A stretch of 64,000 nt of DNA from Pseudarthrobacter enclensis (GCF_030811655.1 NZ_JAUSRE010000002.1:248001-312000); one strand, 5' to 3'. Positions 50,299 through 60,512 are shown, counted from the first letter of the stretch. Program-made: numbers and translations. The notes: generated by a model from the sequence alone, not told the origin.

Positions 50299-51431
50299 TT
50301 ACCGCCTGCTGACGACGGGAGCCAGGAGGATGTGGTCCAGCTTGGGCAGTGCGTGCCGGAGCCTGTGTTCGGCGCGGTGAAGGACCTCTTCCGCCTGCGA
50401 CAATCCGGTGTCAGCAAGCTCGATGCGCGCGGAGCCCTGCAGCCGGTGGCCGGACCACCGCAGCTGCAGGTGCTGGACCGCAAGCACGCCCGGGGTTTGC
50501 CCAAGCGCGGCTTCGGCCCGGGCCACGAGGTCCGGTTCGATCCCGTCCATGAGCCGCCGCCCAATGCTGCGCACTGTGCCCCACAGCAGAATCATGATGG
50601 CCGCGGAAATGACCAGCCCCACGATCGGGTCTGCCAGGGGAAAGCCGAGCATGACGCCCACGGCACCGACCACCACGGCCAGCGACGTGAAGCCGTCTGT
50701 CCGGGCGTGCACGCCGTCCGCCACGAGCGCTGCCGAACCGATCCTGCGGCCCACCCGGATGCGGTAGATGGCCACGGCCTCGTTCCCGGCGAAACCAATA
50801 AGGCCCGCGGCCATCACCCAGCCCAGGTTCTGCAGCGGCTGGGGATTGATCAGCCTGTCCACAGACTGCCAGCCCGCCACGATGGCGGACAGTGCCACTA
50901 CGGCCACAATGAACAGGCCTGCCAGGTCCTCCGCCCTTCCGTAGCCATACGTGTAGCGGCGGGTGGCCTGCCGGCGCCCCAGGATGAACGCAACCCACAA
51001 CGGCACCGCGGTCAGGGCATCCGAGAAGTTGTGGATGGTGTCCGCGAGCAGGGCCACGGAACTGCTGAACAGGACTACCAGGAACTGCAGCACCGTGGTG
51101 GCCAGCAGGACGAACATGCTGATCTTCAGCGCCCGGACGCCCTCGGTACTGGCCTCCATGGCATCGTCGATGGAATCGGCGGCGTCGTGGGTATGCGGAA
51201 CGAACAGCTCGAACAGCCACCCCTTGAAGCCTGAATGGTGATGGTGGTCGTGGTCATGCGGGTGGTCGTGCCCGTGCCCGTGCCCGTGGTCCTGGTCGTG
51301 CGCGTGCCCGTGGTCGTGCGCGTGCCCGTGGTCGTGCCCGTGGTCGTGCGCGTGCCCGTGGTCGTGGTCGTGCCCGTGGTCCTCTCCATGGGGATGGCTA
51401 TGCGTGTGCGTTGCGTCGTGGTGTGACCCGG

Positions 51432-51435
<4 letters not shown>
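50299..51435 (-). CDS. Cation diffusion facilitator (Zn/Co exporter) with His-rich N terminus
   Basis: A 378-residue CDF exporter. Residues 1-68 are almost entirely His, Asp and Gly (HDHGHAHDHG repeats), then six membrane helices with ALLADTIHNFSDALTAVP (HxxxD zinc site) and ALVADGVHARTDGFTS, and a C-terminal cytoplasmic domain (GVLAVQHLQLRWSGH). It exports zinc or cobalt; the His tract probably buffers metal. Its start overlaps the stop of the ArsR gene by four bases, so repressor and exporter form one metal-responsive operon. Confidence 0.93.
51245..51385 (-). repeat. Degenerate repeat encoding the His-rich tract
   Basis: Hexameric units of the type CACGAC/CACGGG/CACGCG on the coding strand, grouped into longer 18-24-base repeats, encode the H-D-H-G/A tract. 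Low-complexity DNA of this kind is prone to length change and to assembly error. Confidence 0.85.
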
Positions 51436-52825
<1,390 letters not shown>

Positions 52826-52836
52826 GAAACGCAAAA

Positions 52837-52868
52837 CGTCCGACGGCGGCACGCGCCGCCGTCGGACG
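52837..52868. terminator. Bidirectional terminator, GACGGCGGC core
   Basis: Perfect 14-bp stem CGTCCGACGGCGGC (52837-52850) and 52855-52868, tetraloop ACGC, after an A-run. Between the convergent hydrolase and response-regulator genes. Confidence 0.88.
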
Positions 52869-53279
52869 CTAGCGGGGGGAATTCTCCGCTGTATGCTGCG
52901 CCTGGGAACGCGGGACAGGCTCCACGAGCTGTTCCGCGAGCTCTGTGAGTTCGCGTGGGTGGAAGGGCTTGGTGAGGTAGCCGGCGGCCCCGGAGGCCAT
53001 CCCGGCCAGGACGTCGTCGTGCTCCGAACGGGCCGTAAGGAAGAGCAGCGGTGCTGCGCTGAGGGCGCGGATAGCGCGGGCCACCACGTGCCCGTCCATG
53101 TCCGGCAGCCCCAGGTCCAGGGTGACCAGTGAAATGGCAGGGTCAGCGGCGGCGGCAATGCCCTCCGCCCCCGTGCCCACTGCCCGCACCGCGAACCCGG
53201 CACGCGAGAGGACCACTGCGATCAGTCCGCGGATATCATCGTTATCCTCTACGACAAGGCAAACACGCTGCTGTTCCAT
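52869..53279 (-). CDS. Single-domain response regulator (receiver only)
   Basis: A 136-residue CheY-like protein: VCLVVEDNDDIRGLIAVVLS with the acidic pocket, LVTLDLGLPDMDG with the phospho-accepting Asp, FLTARSEHDDVLAG and the conserved Lys in AAGYLTKPFHPREL. No output domain, so it must act through a partner; no kinase gene is adjacent. GGGGGG precedes ATG 53279. It lies directly downstream of a GAF-ANTAR gene on the same strand with 67 nt between. Confidence 0.9.
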   Translation of the reverse strand: MEQQRVCLVVEDNDDIRGLIAVVLSRAGFAVRAVGTGAEGIAAAADPAISLVTLDLGLPDMDGHVVARAIRALSAAPLLFLTARSEHDDVLAGMASGAAGYLTKPFHPRELTELAEQLVEPVPRSQAQHTAENSPR

Positions 53280-53346
53280 CAAGCCCCCCGGCGAAAGTTG
53301 GCCCCAGTCTACCGGCGGCGGGACGCGCTGCCGGAGACCGCCACTC

Positions 53347-54090
53347 CTAGCCGTCGTAGTGTGTCCGGGCCGGCCCCTGGCCCAGCGCATTCACCACAGC
53401 GGCCGCCACGTCGTGCAGCTTGGTGTTGCGGGTGCTCGACGCCGCACGAAGGATGCCGAACGCATCCTGCTGGCTGCACCGGTTCTGGGCCATGATGATT
53501 CCGACCGCCATGTCGATGACTGTACGGGACTCCAGCGTGGCGCGGAGGTTTGCGGCCGTCTCGCTGTAGTGCGCAAACCGGACCGCCAGTCGGAGCGCCA
53601 GGGACGTCTGGCTGACGAAATCCTCCGCAAACTTCAAAAGGCGTCCTTCGAAGCGGTGGGCGCGGCGCGAATACAGAAGCAGGGCAGCCTTGGTTTCCCC
53701 TTCGAGCCGGAATGGAAGGGCCGCCACCGAGCGGATGCCCTGGGCAACGACGGCTGTTGCGTAGTCGGGCCAGCGGCCGTCTTCCGCAAGGTCCGGGGCG
53801 TGGACGGTCTCCTGGTCAATGGAGGCCAACAGGCCGGGGGTTTTGGTGAACCTGTGCTCCAGCCGCCCAAGGGATTTGGCTTCCTGGCTGCTGCTGGCGA
53901 TTGTGGCTGCTTTCCGCTGCCTCTGCAGCGTGATCGCGCACAGCATTTCGTCGCCGGGCTCGGAGAGGTTGCGCGCGGACACCTGCGCCAGTTCGGTGAG
54001 GAAGTCCTCCACGTCGGAGCTGTTGAGCACCAGCTCATGCAGGTGCTCGGTAACGGATGTATCGGTTTTTGCTGTTGACTCGCTGGCCAC
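53347..54090 (-). CDS. GAF-ANTAR transcription antitermination regulator
   Basis: Third GAF-ANTAR protein of the window, 247 residues from the chosen start. GAF domain about 20-170 (VHAPDLAEDGRWPDYA, IRSVAALPFRLEG), ANTAR domain about 180-240 (LESRTVIDMAVGIIMAQNRC, FGILRAASSTRNTKLHDVA). GTG 54090 is a guess: it gives the same distance to the GAF domain as in the paralogues, but no good ribosome binding site is present, and the frame is open upstream to 54249. The receiver gene follows on the same strand. Confidence 0.85.
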   Translation of the reverse strand: MASESTAKTDTSVTEHLHELVLNSSDVEDFLTELAQVSARNLSEPGDEMLCAITLQRQRKAATIASSSQEAKSLGRLEHRFTKTPGLLASIDQETVHAPDLAEDGRWPDYATAVVAQGIRSVAALPFRLEGETKAALLLYSRRAHRFEGRLLKFAEDFVSQTSLALRLAVRFAHYSETAANLRATLESRTVIDMAVGIIMAQNRCSQQDAFGILRAASSTRNTKLHDVAAAVVNALGQGPARTHYDG

Positions 54091-54345
54091 GGTTTCTTGG
54101 TGCCATTCGTTCAGGTCAAAACGAGCCTGCAACACACAAACGCCCCGCAACTGGGCGGGGAGTCGGTGATGGTCGCTGGATCGACGAACTTTCCAACGGC
54201 CTGCTGCTAAACCGATAACCAGAGTATATACATCCCAGGCCGGGGGCACGGCGTCATATCCGCCGCTGCCTGCACCGCTGCATGCTGGCGCCGCGAGGGG
54301 CTAAGCGGCACAATGAAGCGGGACCGCCTTGGGAAGGACGCGAAC

Positions 54346-54939
54346 ATGACCAGGCTTCTCATCATCGGGCCGCCGGGCTCCGGCAAGGGGACCCAGGCCG
54401 GGCAACTGGCCCGGCACTTCGGCGTCCCCGCAGTTTCCACCGGGGACATCTTCCGGAGCAACGTCGACCGGCAGACGGAACTGGGAAACCAGGCTGCCAG
54501 GTACCTCGACGGCGGCCGGTTCGTCCCGGACCACCTCACCAATGCACTGGTAAAAGACCGGCTCCTCGAACGCGACGCCCGGCACGGCTTTCTGCTGGAC
54601 GGCTATCCGCGCACAGCAACACAGGCCACTGAACTTGACGCCATGCTGGCAGAACAGGGACACGCACTGGACGCGGTCATCGAACTGCGGGCGCCGGATG
54701 CTGAACTGGAGGAGCGGATGCACCAGCGTGCCCGCGAGCAGGGACGCACGGATGACACCATCGACGTCTTCCGGCGCCGCCTGGACCTCTACCACCGGCA
54801 GACGCATGAAGTAGTCTCGGTGTACGCGGGCCGGGGCATCCTGGTGTCCGTCAACGGCAGCGGTGACCCAGTAGGAATTACTGCACTGGCGATCGCCGCC
54901 GTCGAACAGTTCCTAACAGCCCCGCGTCCCCCGTCCTGA
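54346..54939 (+). CDS. Adenylate kinase, short-LID paralogue
   Basis: A 197-residue nucleoside monophosphate kinase that should interconvert ATP + AMP and 2 ADP. P-loop GPPGSGKGTQ at 8-17, AMP-binding STGDIFRSNV, GFLLDGYPRT, and RRRLDLYHRQT. The LID between QRAREQGRTD and RRRLDLY is short and without zinc cysteines. The housekeeping adk of actinobacteria normally sits beside secY and map, which are absent here, so this is probably a second copy. ATG 54346 follows GGGAAGGAC; ATG 54313 is less likely. Confidence 0.88.
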   Translation: MTRLLIIGPPGSGKGTQAGQLARHFGVPAVSTGDIFRSNVDRQTELGNQAARYLDGGRFVPDHLTNALVKDRLLERDARHGFLLDGYPRTATQATELDAMLAEQGHALDAVIELRAPDAELEERMHQRAREQGRTDDTIDVFRRRLDLYHRQTHEVVSVYAGRGILVSVNGSGDPVGITALAIAAVEQFLTAPRPPS

Positions 54940-54984
54940 CCGAAACATCCCAGCGTGAACGCACTCCAACAGAAGGAAAAACTG

Positions 54985-55863
54985 ATGAGAATTGCCGTTA
55001 CAGGCGGAAACGGAAAACTGGGGCGGCCCGTGGTGCGCCGGCTCACGGACGATGGCCACCAGGTCCTCACCTTGGACCGCGAGGGAACCCGCAGCCCGGA
55101 ACTGCTGCTGGTGGACCTGCGCAACTACGGGCAGGTAGTGGACGCGCTGCTGGGCGTCGATGACCGGCATGACGGGTTCGACGCCATAGTGCACCTGGGT
55201 GCCATCCCCGCCCCGGGCATCCTTCCGGACGCGGCCACCTTCGAGAACAACATGCTCTCCACATACAACGTGTTCCAGGCAGCCCGCCGCGCCGGCATCA
55301 AAAACGTGGTGTACGCGTCCAGCGAGACGGTGCTGGGGCTGCCGTTCGACATCGACCCGCCCTACATCCCGGTGGACGAGGAATACCCGCCGCGGCCGGA
55401 GAGTACCTACTCCCTGGTTAAGCGCCTCGAGGAGCAAATGGCCGTGGAGATGACGCGGTGGGACCCTGAACTGAGCATTACGGGCCTGCGGTTCTCCAAC
55501 GTCATGGACGAGGCCGACTACGAGAAATTCCCCTCATTCGACGCGGACGCAACGCTGCGGAAGTGGAACCTGTGGGGCTACATCGACGGCAGGGACGGGG
55601 CCCAGGCCGTGGCACGGGCGCTGGAGAACGCCAAGCCGGGATTCGAAGCCTTCATCATCGCCAATGCCGATACCGTCATGAGCCGCTCGAGCGCCGAACT
55701 GGCGGCCGAGGTCTTTCCTGACGTCAAGGTGACCAAGGACCTGGGCGAGCACGAAACGATGCTGTCCATTGACAAGGCGCGGCGCCTGCTGGGGTTTGAA
55801 CCCGAACACAGCTGGCGGAACCACGTGGACGCTGCCTCCGGCACCGGGGCAAACCAGGGATAA
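54985..55863 (+). CDS. NAD-dependent epimerase/dehydratase family protein
   Basis: A 292-residue extended short-chain dehydrogenase: VTGGNGKLGRPVVRRL cofactor loop at 6-21, LGAIPAPG, YASSETVLG, and the catalytic Tyr-Lys as YSLVK. The C-terminal half (LWGYIDGRDGAQAVARALE, FIIANADTVM) fits the NDP-sugar epimerase/uronate dehydrogenase group. Substrate unknown. AAGGAAAAA precedes ATG 54985. It follows the adenylate kinase gene after 45 nt and may be co-transcribed. Confidence 0.88.
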   Translation: MRIAVTGGNGKLGRPVVRRLTDDGHQVLTLDREGTRSPELLLVDLRNYGQVVDALLGVDDRHDGFDAIVHLGAIPAPGILPDAATFENNMLSTYNVFQAARRAGIKNVVYASSETVLGLPFDIDPPYIPVDEEYPPRPESTYSLVKRLEEQMAVEMTRWDPELSITGLRFSNVMDEADYEKFPSFDADATLRKWNLWGYIDGRDGAQAVARALENAKPGFEAFIIANADTVMSRSSAELAAEVFPDVKVTKDLGEHETMLSIDKARRLLGFEPEHSWRNHVDAASGTGANQG

Positions 55864-56178
55864 AGCGGGCGGCGCAGGAGTCGCCAAGGATCATCCAAGG
55901 AGCCGGGAGCAGTGCGCTTCCGGCTCCTATCCTTTTGCTGCAAGCTTTGGCCGATTGCTGGGCGGATTCCCCGTCCCGCGGCCCGCTGCCCCGCCCGTCG
56001 CCAAGTCCGGCAAAGTGCTGTCGGTGGAGGCAGGCGCCCCCCGCCCGGGGCGCACTCTGGGGTTTCCCGCCGCCCGATGGAGTGATTGGCCCGTGGCGGG
56101 GATAATCTTCAGCCTAGGCATTTACCATGGCACGCATACACTGCATGCCGACAACAGGGCGCAGGGACGGGCAGCACA
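55864..56178. other. Intergenic region with terminator
   Basis: About 315 bases without a convincing gene. A hairpin AGGAGCCGG (55898-55906) and CCGGCTCCT (55920-55928), followed by ATCCTTTTG, should terminate the epimerase transcript. GATAAT near 56101 might belong to the promoter of the next gene. Confidence 0.55.
55898..55928 (+). terminator. Hairpin terminator of epimerase gene
   Basis: Nine-bp stem with 13-base loop followed by ATCCTTTTGC. Confidence 0.65.
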
Positions 56179-56988
56179 TTGGCACAGAAATCAGCAGGGT
56201 CCGCACTCACACGGCGTGGCACCGGCAGGTGGCATACCTTCCACGAGAAGTTCGTGGTGGAGGAGCGCTACATAGATCCTGCCGACCGGCGCCGGCTCTA
56301 CCGCGCATCAATCATCCTGGCTGTGGTGGGACTGGCACTCTTTATCGCCACGCTGGTGAGCGTTGTCCAGGGCGGCGGCCTGTCCGCCGCAGACGCCCCC
56401 GTGCACAACTGGCTGCTGACCACGCGTTCAGCGGCAGCTACCGCCTTCATGATATTCCTGGCGGTGTTCTTTGGTCCCATCGCCCTGCCCATCATCGTGC
56501 TGGTGGTGATCCTCATCTGGGGATTCGCGGCGAAGCACGCCTGGCGCCCCATCCTGCTGGCCGCCGCGATGCTGACCGGGGTGATCGTCTCGCAGATCAT
56601 CCTCCATATCGTCCAGCGTTCCCGGCCGCCCGTGGACCAGATGCTGTTCGGCGCGGACCAGACGTTCTCGTTCCCGTCCGGCCACGTGCTGGGCGCCTGC
56701 GACTTCCTGTTGGTCGGCGCCTACCTGATCTTCTCGCGGCGCCGGAACCCGCGCGCGGCCGTCTTCGGATTCATTGGAGCCGGCATCGGGATCACCCTTG
56801 CTATCACAAGCCGCCTTTACCTCGGCTACCACTGGCCCACCGATACCCTTGCCTCGTTCTCCCTGTCGCTGCTCATCCTGGGCGGAGTCATCGCGCTGGA
56901 CACCTGGCGGACGGCGAGGATTCCCGGTGAGCCGGTCACGGGAGAGCTGTCAGAGGAAGGAGCTCCGCAGGACGAAGGCCTGCGGTGA
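56179..56988 (+). CDS. PAP2-family membrane phosphatase
   Basis: A 269-residue membrane phosphatase with about six helices. The three PAP2 motifs are present: QRSRPPVDQ (C1), FPSGHVLGA (C2) and SRLYLGYHWPTD (C3). It acts on lipid phosphates such as phosphatidic acid or undecaprenyl pyrophosphate outside the membrane. The start is uncertain: TTG 56179 behind AGGGACGG gives a normal N terminus (AQKSAGSALTRRGTGRWHTF), and no ATG is available in frame before the first helix. Its stop codon lies within the terminator stem. Confidence 0.88.
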   Translation: MAQKSAGSALTRRGTGRWHTFHEKFVVEERYIDPADRRRLYRASIILAVVGLALFIATLVSVVQGGGLSAADAPVHNWLLTTRSAAATAFMIFLAVFFGPIALPIIVLVVILIWGFAAKHAWRPILLAAAMLTGVIVSQIILHIVQRSRPPVDQMLFGADQTFSFPSGHVLGACDFLLVGAYLIFSRRRNPRAAVFGFIGAGIGITLAITSRLYLGYHWPTDTLASFSLSLLILGGVIALDTWRTARIPGEPVTGELSEEGAPQDEGLR

Positions 56989-57016
56989 CCCGGGTTGTGG
57001 CAGCAACCCGGGTCAC
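56985..57016. terminator. Bidirectional terminator overlapping two stop codons
   Basis: Perfect 13-bp stem GTGACCCGGGTTG (56985-56997) and CAACCCGGGTCAC (57004-57016), 6-base loop. It contains the last bases of both the PAP2 gene (+) and the MerR gene (-). Confidence 0.85.
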
Positions 57017-57330
57017 TGGGGACGGGACCTGGCGCGTTCCAGGGCCCGGTGCAGTTTGACGTTCGCTGCCTCGAGTTCCAGGACCTTGGCAACGCCGGCC
57101 AGGTTTAACCCCTCCTCAAGGAGTTCGCCGATCCTTTGCAGCACGGCGATGTCGTGGTCGCTGTACTGCCGGGTACCGCCCGCCGTCCGGGACGGGGTGA
57201 GCAGTCCCCTTGTTTCGTAAAGCCTGATGTTTTGCTGGCCCGTCCCCGTGAGCTCCGCTGCCACCGAGATGGCGTAAAGGGCCCGTGAACCGGGGGAGCG
57301 GGGCGCCCGTCCTGCAGCGGGATCTGCCAT
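57013..57330 (-). CDS. MerR-family regulator (HspR-like) of heat-shock operon
   Basis: A 105-residue MerR-type protein: ALYAISVAAELTGTGQQNIR, LYETRGLLTPSRTAGGTRQY and ISVLQRI-like DIAVLQRIGELLEEGLN. The pattern is that of HspR repressors, which control chaperone genes. It is divergent from hsp20 with an inverted repeat between them. ATG 57330 follows TGGGAG. No effector domain follows, as in HspR. Confidence 0.9.
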   Translation of the reverse strand: MADPAAGRAPRSPGSRALYAISVAAELTGTGQQNIRLYETRGLLTPSRTAGGTRQYSDHDIAVLQRIGELLEEGLNLAGVAKVLELEAANVKLHRALERARSRPQ

Positions 57331-57362
57331 GTCGACTCCCAAAAATCGTTCCGTCCGGTGTC

Positions 57363-57417
57363 TTGCTTCAGTTTCCCACAGGTGCTATAAAAAATCTATA
57401 TCCACCACCATAGATTT
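57363..57417 (+). promoter_or_regulatory. Promoter and operator of hsp20 operon
   Basis: A -35 TTGCTT (57363-57368), 17 bp, -10 TATAAA (57386-57391), directly followed by the perfect inverted repeat AAATCTAT-N10-ATAGATTT (57392-57399 and 57410-57417). The repeat covers the expected transcription start. It differs from the CTTGAGT-N7-ACTCAAG HAIR site of Streptomyces HspR. Confidence 0.78.
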
Positions 57418-57468
57418 AGCGGAGGTGGATAGCGCAGATCCAACACCTGGAAGCTGAAGGAGTGGGAA

Positions 57469-57897
57469 ATGATGTTGATGCGTACTGACCCGTTCCGTGA
57501 GCTTGACCGGCTCACGCAGCAGGTCTTTGGAACCGCAGCCCGCCCGGCTGCCATGCCCATGGACGCCTGGCAGGAGGAAAGCGAATTCGTCGTGGCGTTC
57601 GACCTCCCCGGCGTGAAGATGGACTCGCTGGACCTGAACATCGAACGGAACGTCCTGACCGTCCGTGCCGAGCGCCAGGACCCGACCCAGCCCAATGTCG
57701 AGCTGGTGGCCTCGGAGCGCCCCCGTGGCGTGTTCAGCCGTCAACTGATCCTGGGCGACACCCTGGACACCGACAAGATCAAGGCCAGCTACGACCAGGG
57801 CGTCCTGACCCTGCGGATTCCGGTTGCAGAGCAGGCCAAGCCGCGCAAGATTGAGATTCAGACCCAGCAGGGCGAGCGGCAACAGATCAGCACCTAG
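57469..57897 (+). CDS. Hsp20/alpha-crystallin small heat-shock protein
   Basis: A 142-residue chaperone: N-terminal [14 protein letters not shown], alpha-crystallin domain about 30-125 ([56 protein letters not shown]) and C-terminal PRKIEIQ extension with an IEI-type motif. Binds unfolding proteins without ATP. AAGGAG precedes ATG 57469. First gene of an operon with a DnaJ-domain gene and an unknown gene. Confidence 0.95.
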   Translation: MMLMRTDPFRELDRLTQQVFGTAARPAAMPMDAWQEESEFVVAFDLPGVKMDSLDLNIERNVLTVRAERQDPTQPNVELVASERPRGVFSRQLILGDTLDTDKIKASYDQGVLTLRIPVAEQAKPRKIEIQTQQGERQQIST

Positions 57898-57964
57898 GAC
57901 CGTATGCTTTCCCGTCCGCGCCCCCGGACTTCCGGCAAGGGCGCGGACGGAGCAGGAGGCTGGG

Positions 57965-58342
57965 ATGAACGAAGTTCCCGATTACTACGCCATCCTGGGC
58001 GTAGGCCGGGAGGCCACCCGGCAGGAAATCTCCCATGCATACCGGGCCCTCATGCGCAGCCACCACCCGGACATGGACGGCGGCCAGGCGTACATGGACA
58101 CGGAACCGAAAGCGGATGGTCCGGCGGGAAAGGGCAAGCCCGGTTACGGCGACGAACTCCTCCGGATCATGCAGGCGTTCAATGTCCTCCGGGACCCGAG
58201 CCGCCGTGCCGATTACGACAGGAGGCTGGCGGCCGCGGAACCCACCGTCATTCCGGTCCGGAAAGTCCGAAGCACCGGCGGACACTCCGGACCTCCCATT
58301 CGCGTCACTCCGGTGCGGTGGGAAAGCGGCCCCTGGTCCTGA
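57965..58342 (+). CDS. DnaJ-domain protein (short)
   Basis: A 125-residue protein with an N-terminal J domain (about 5-85): DYYAILGVGREATRQEISHA, HHPDMDGG with the essential HPD, and LRDPSRRADYDRRL. The G/F, zinc and substrate domains of full DnaJ are missing, so it likely recruits Hsp70 to clients held by Hsp20. AGGAGG precedes ATG 57965, 67 nt after hsp20. Confidence 0.92.
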   Translation: MNEVPDYYAILGVGREATRQEISHAYRALMRSHHPDMDGGQAYMDTEPKADGPAGKGKPGYGDELLRIMQAFNVLRDPSRRADYDRRLAAAEPTVIPVRKVRSTGGHSGPPIRVTPVRWESGPWS

Positions 58343-58411
58343 ACGGTCCGGGACCGCTCCACAAGGCAAGGGCCAAACCACGGCCATTCATCCAAGGAGG
58401 CGGAAAACTGC

Positions 58412-58789
58412 ATGAGCGACTGGCGGCGCTACGATTCACACTTGATTCCGGCATTCCATGAGCGTTTTGAGCAGCGGTGGGGTGCCGGAACTGCGCCCTT
58501 CCTGGACCCTGAGGCTCATGAACAGCCGCTGCCGCGGGCACAGTGGATCAACCCGGCCACGGGTGCGGCCCTGGCGGTGGTCCCCGTGTGGACGGCAGAT
58601 GAGCGGCAGCAGCGTTCCTTTGGCGTGTTTTACCTGCCGCCGGCAGGGGACATCTGGGTCCTGCGGCCCGGGTTCACCGGTTACCTGGAGCCGTCCGACG
58701 GAGACACCGAACACTTGGTGACCTTGCGCAATGACGCCTTTCGCAAGGCAGTGGGGCACGCAAAGGAGTTCCTTTTCGGGACCCAGTAG
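58412..58789 (+). CDS. Hypothetical protein in heat-shock operon
   Basis: A 125-residue protein, MSDWRRYDSHLIPAFHERFE..., with aromatic-rich central beta segments (SFGVFYLPPAGDIWVLRPGF) and an ending FRKAVGHAKEFLFGTQ. No family recognised, no signal or membrane helix. A very strong ribosome binding site (AAGGAGG) lies about 10 bases before ATG 58412. Its place 69 nt behind the J-domain gene suggests a stress or protein-quality role. Confidence 0.75.
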   Translation: MSDWRRYDSHLIPAFHERFEQRWGAGTAPFLDPEAHEQPLPRAQWINPATGAALAVVPVWTADERQQRSFGVFYLPPAGDIWVLRPGFTGYLEPSDGDTEHLVTLRNDAFRKAVGHAKEFLFGTQ

Positions 58790-58867
58790 TGCACGGCATT
58801 CGGGGCTGGGAGCGGCTGCTCGTCAGCAGTGCTCCGCTGTGACATTCTGGGACGTACCCTAACCACC

Positions 58868-60451
58868 GTGACCAAAGGCTGGACCCCAATGCACATCACC
58901 GCCAAGGACCTCGCAGCGCTCATCCCCGCGGGGTTCACTCTTGGTGTCGCAACCGCAGCATTCCAGATCGAAGGAGCACTGGATGAGGACGGCCGCGGGC
59001 CCGCGGGGTGGGACACATTCGCTGCCCGGCCGGGCGCCATCGTGGAGGGCCACAGTCCGGTGGTGGCAACGGACCACTACCACCGGATGCCGCAGGACGT
59101 GGCGCTCCTGAAACAGCTGGGCGTGGACTCCTACCGATTCTCCTTTGCCTGGCCGCGGATCCAGCCTGGCGGCACGGGACCGGCCAACCGCGCCGGCCTG
59201 GCTTTCTATGACCGGCTCCTGGATGAGCTCCTCGCCAACGGAATCTCGCCCATGGCCACCATCTATCACTGGGACACACCCCTGGAGCTCGATGAAGCGG
59301 GCGGCTGGATGAACCGCGATACGGCATACCGGCTGGGCGAATACGCCGCGCTGGTGGCCGAGGCCTTCGGGGACAGGGTGGCCCGCTGGGTCACCATCAA
59401 CGAACCGGCAACCGTGAGCGCGAACGGCTACGCGTTTGGCCTGCATTCGCCCGGCAGGGAGCTGGCCCTGGGCGCCTTTCCCACCGTCCACCACCAGCTT
59501 CTGGGCCACGGCCTCGCCGTCCAGGCCCTGCGCGCCGCGAAGGTGCCGGGGGAGATCGGGATGACCAACGTCTACTCACCCATGGTGCCGAATTCAATCA
59601 ACCCCCTGGATAAGATCAGCGCCGGAATCATGGACCTTGGCCAGAACCGGCTCTACGCGGACCCGGTCCTCACGGGCAAATACCCCGACCTGATCCGTGC
59701 CGCCAAGTTCTTCAGTTCCTTCGAGCACCCCGAAGAGGACATGGAGATCATCTCCCAGCCCCTGGATTTCTACGGGCTCAACTACTACATGCCCACCAAG
59801 GTGGCGGCGGGACCGGGCGGCGGCACCGTACCGTCAAGCATGGCGGAGGCCATGGGCAGCGACCTCAGCGCAACGGGCAGCGGCGCAACACCGTTCCATG
59901 TGGAGACCTGGCCCGAAGCGGACATCACCGCGTACGGCTGGCCGGTCAAGCCCGAGTACATGGCCGTGGCCCTGAAGGAGATGGCGGAGCGGTATCCCAA
60001 CCTGCCTCCCGTGATCATCACCGAGGGCGGGGCAAGTTTCGAGGACATCATCGTCCGCGACAAGTCCACCAACACCCGGTTCATCCCGGATGAGCGCCGG
60101 CTGAAGTACCTCTCCGACCACCTCGAAACGGCATTGCGCGCCACGGCGCCCGGCGGGGTGGCGGAGTCCGTGGAGCTGCTCGGATACTACGTTTGGTCCT
60201 TCCTGGACAACTTTGAGTGGTCCGCCGGCTACAACCAGCCGTTCGGACTCCTGCACGTGGACTTCGAAACGCTGGAGCGCACGCCCAAGGCGTCCTACTT
60301 CTGGTTCCAGGAGCTCATTGAAGAACGTGACCTCGCCGCAGCGGCTGACCTTGCCATCGCCCAGGCGGTGGTCCCGGATCTTCCGGTCGAGGAAGGTGCG
60401 GAGGGCACTGAAGCGCCCGACGACGACGCGGCCTTGGGCGCCAGCGCCTAG
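58868..60451 (+). CDS. Glycoside hydrolase family 1 (beta-glucosidase type)
   Basis: A 527-residue GH1 enzyme hydrolysing beta-glucosides or related sugars: FTLGVATAAFQIEGA, DHYHRMPQDVALLKQLGVDS, YRFSFAWPRIQP, acid/base Glu in TINEPATV, and nucleophile Glu in VIITEGGASFED, where the family usually has ITENG. YYVWSFLDNFEWSAGY completes the active site. The acidic C-terminal tail (EEGAEGTEAPDDDAA) is unusual. GTG 58868 lies seven bases after TACCCT (58855-58860) and has no ribosome binding site; ATG 58889 is the alternative. Confidence 0.92.
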   Translation: MTKGWTPMHITAKDLAALIPAGFTLGVATAAFQIEGALDEDGRGPAGWDTFAARPGAIVEGHSPVVATDHYHRMPQDVALLKQLGVDSYRFSFAWPRIQPGGTGPANRAGLAFYDRLLDELLANGISPMATIYHWDTPLELDEAGGWMNRDTAYRLGEYAALVAEAFGDRVARWVTINEPATVSANGYAFGLHSPGRELALGAFPTVHHQLLGHGLAVQALRAAKVPGEIGMTNVYSPMVPNSINPLDKISAGIMDLGQNRLYADPVLTGKYPDLIRAAKFFSSFEHPEEDMEIISQPLDFYGLNYYMPTKVAAGPGGGTVPSSMAEAMGSDLSATGSGATPFHVETWPEADITAYGWPVKPEYMAVALKEMAERYPNLPPVIITEGGASFEDIIVRDKSTNTRFIPDERRLKYLSDHLETALRATAPGGVAESVELLGYYVWSFLDNFEWSAGYNQPFGLLHVDFETLERTPKASYFWFQELIEERDLAAAADLAIAQAVVPDLPVEEGAEGTEAPDDDAALGASA

Positions 60452-60512
60452 TAGGGCCTGGGCTGCGGGCTCCGGGCGCGCTGGCGGAATGCAGCAAACC
60501 AGCGCGGCCGGA

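Noticed and set aside
51235-51426. Val/Pro/Met-rich plus-strand frame opposite the His-rich tract
   Set aside because: Simple antisense of the HDHGHAH repeat.
56127-56930. 267-codon plus-strand frame with an ATG overlapping the PAP2 gene
   Set aside because: It is out of frame with the PAP2 motifs and His/Arg/Gly-rich; the PAP2 frame carries all three catalytic motifs.
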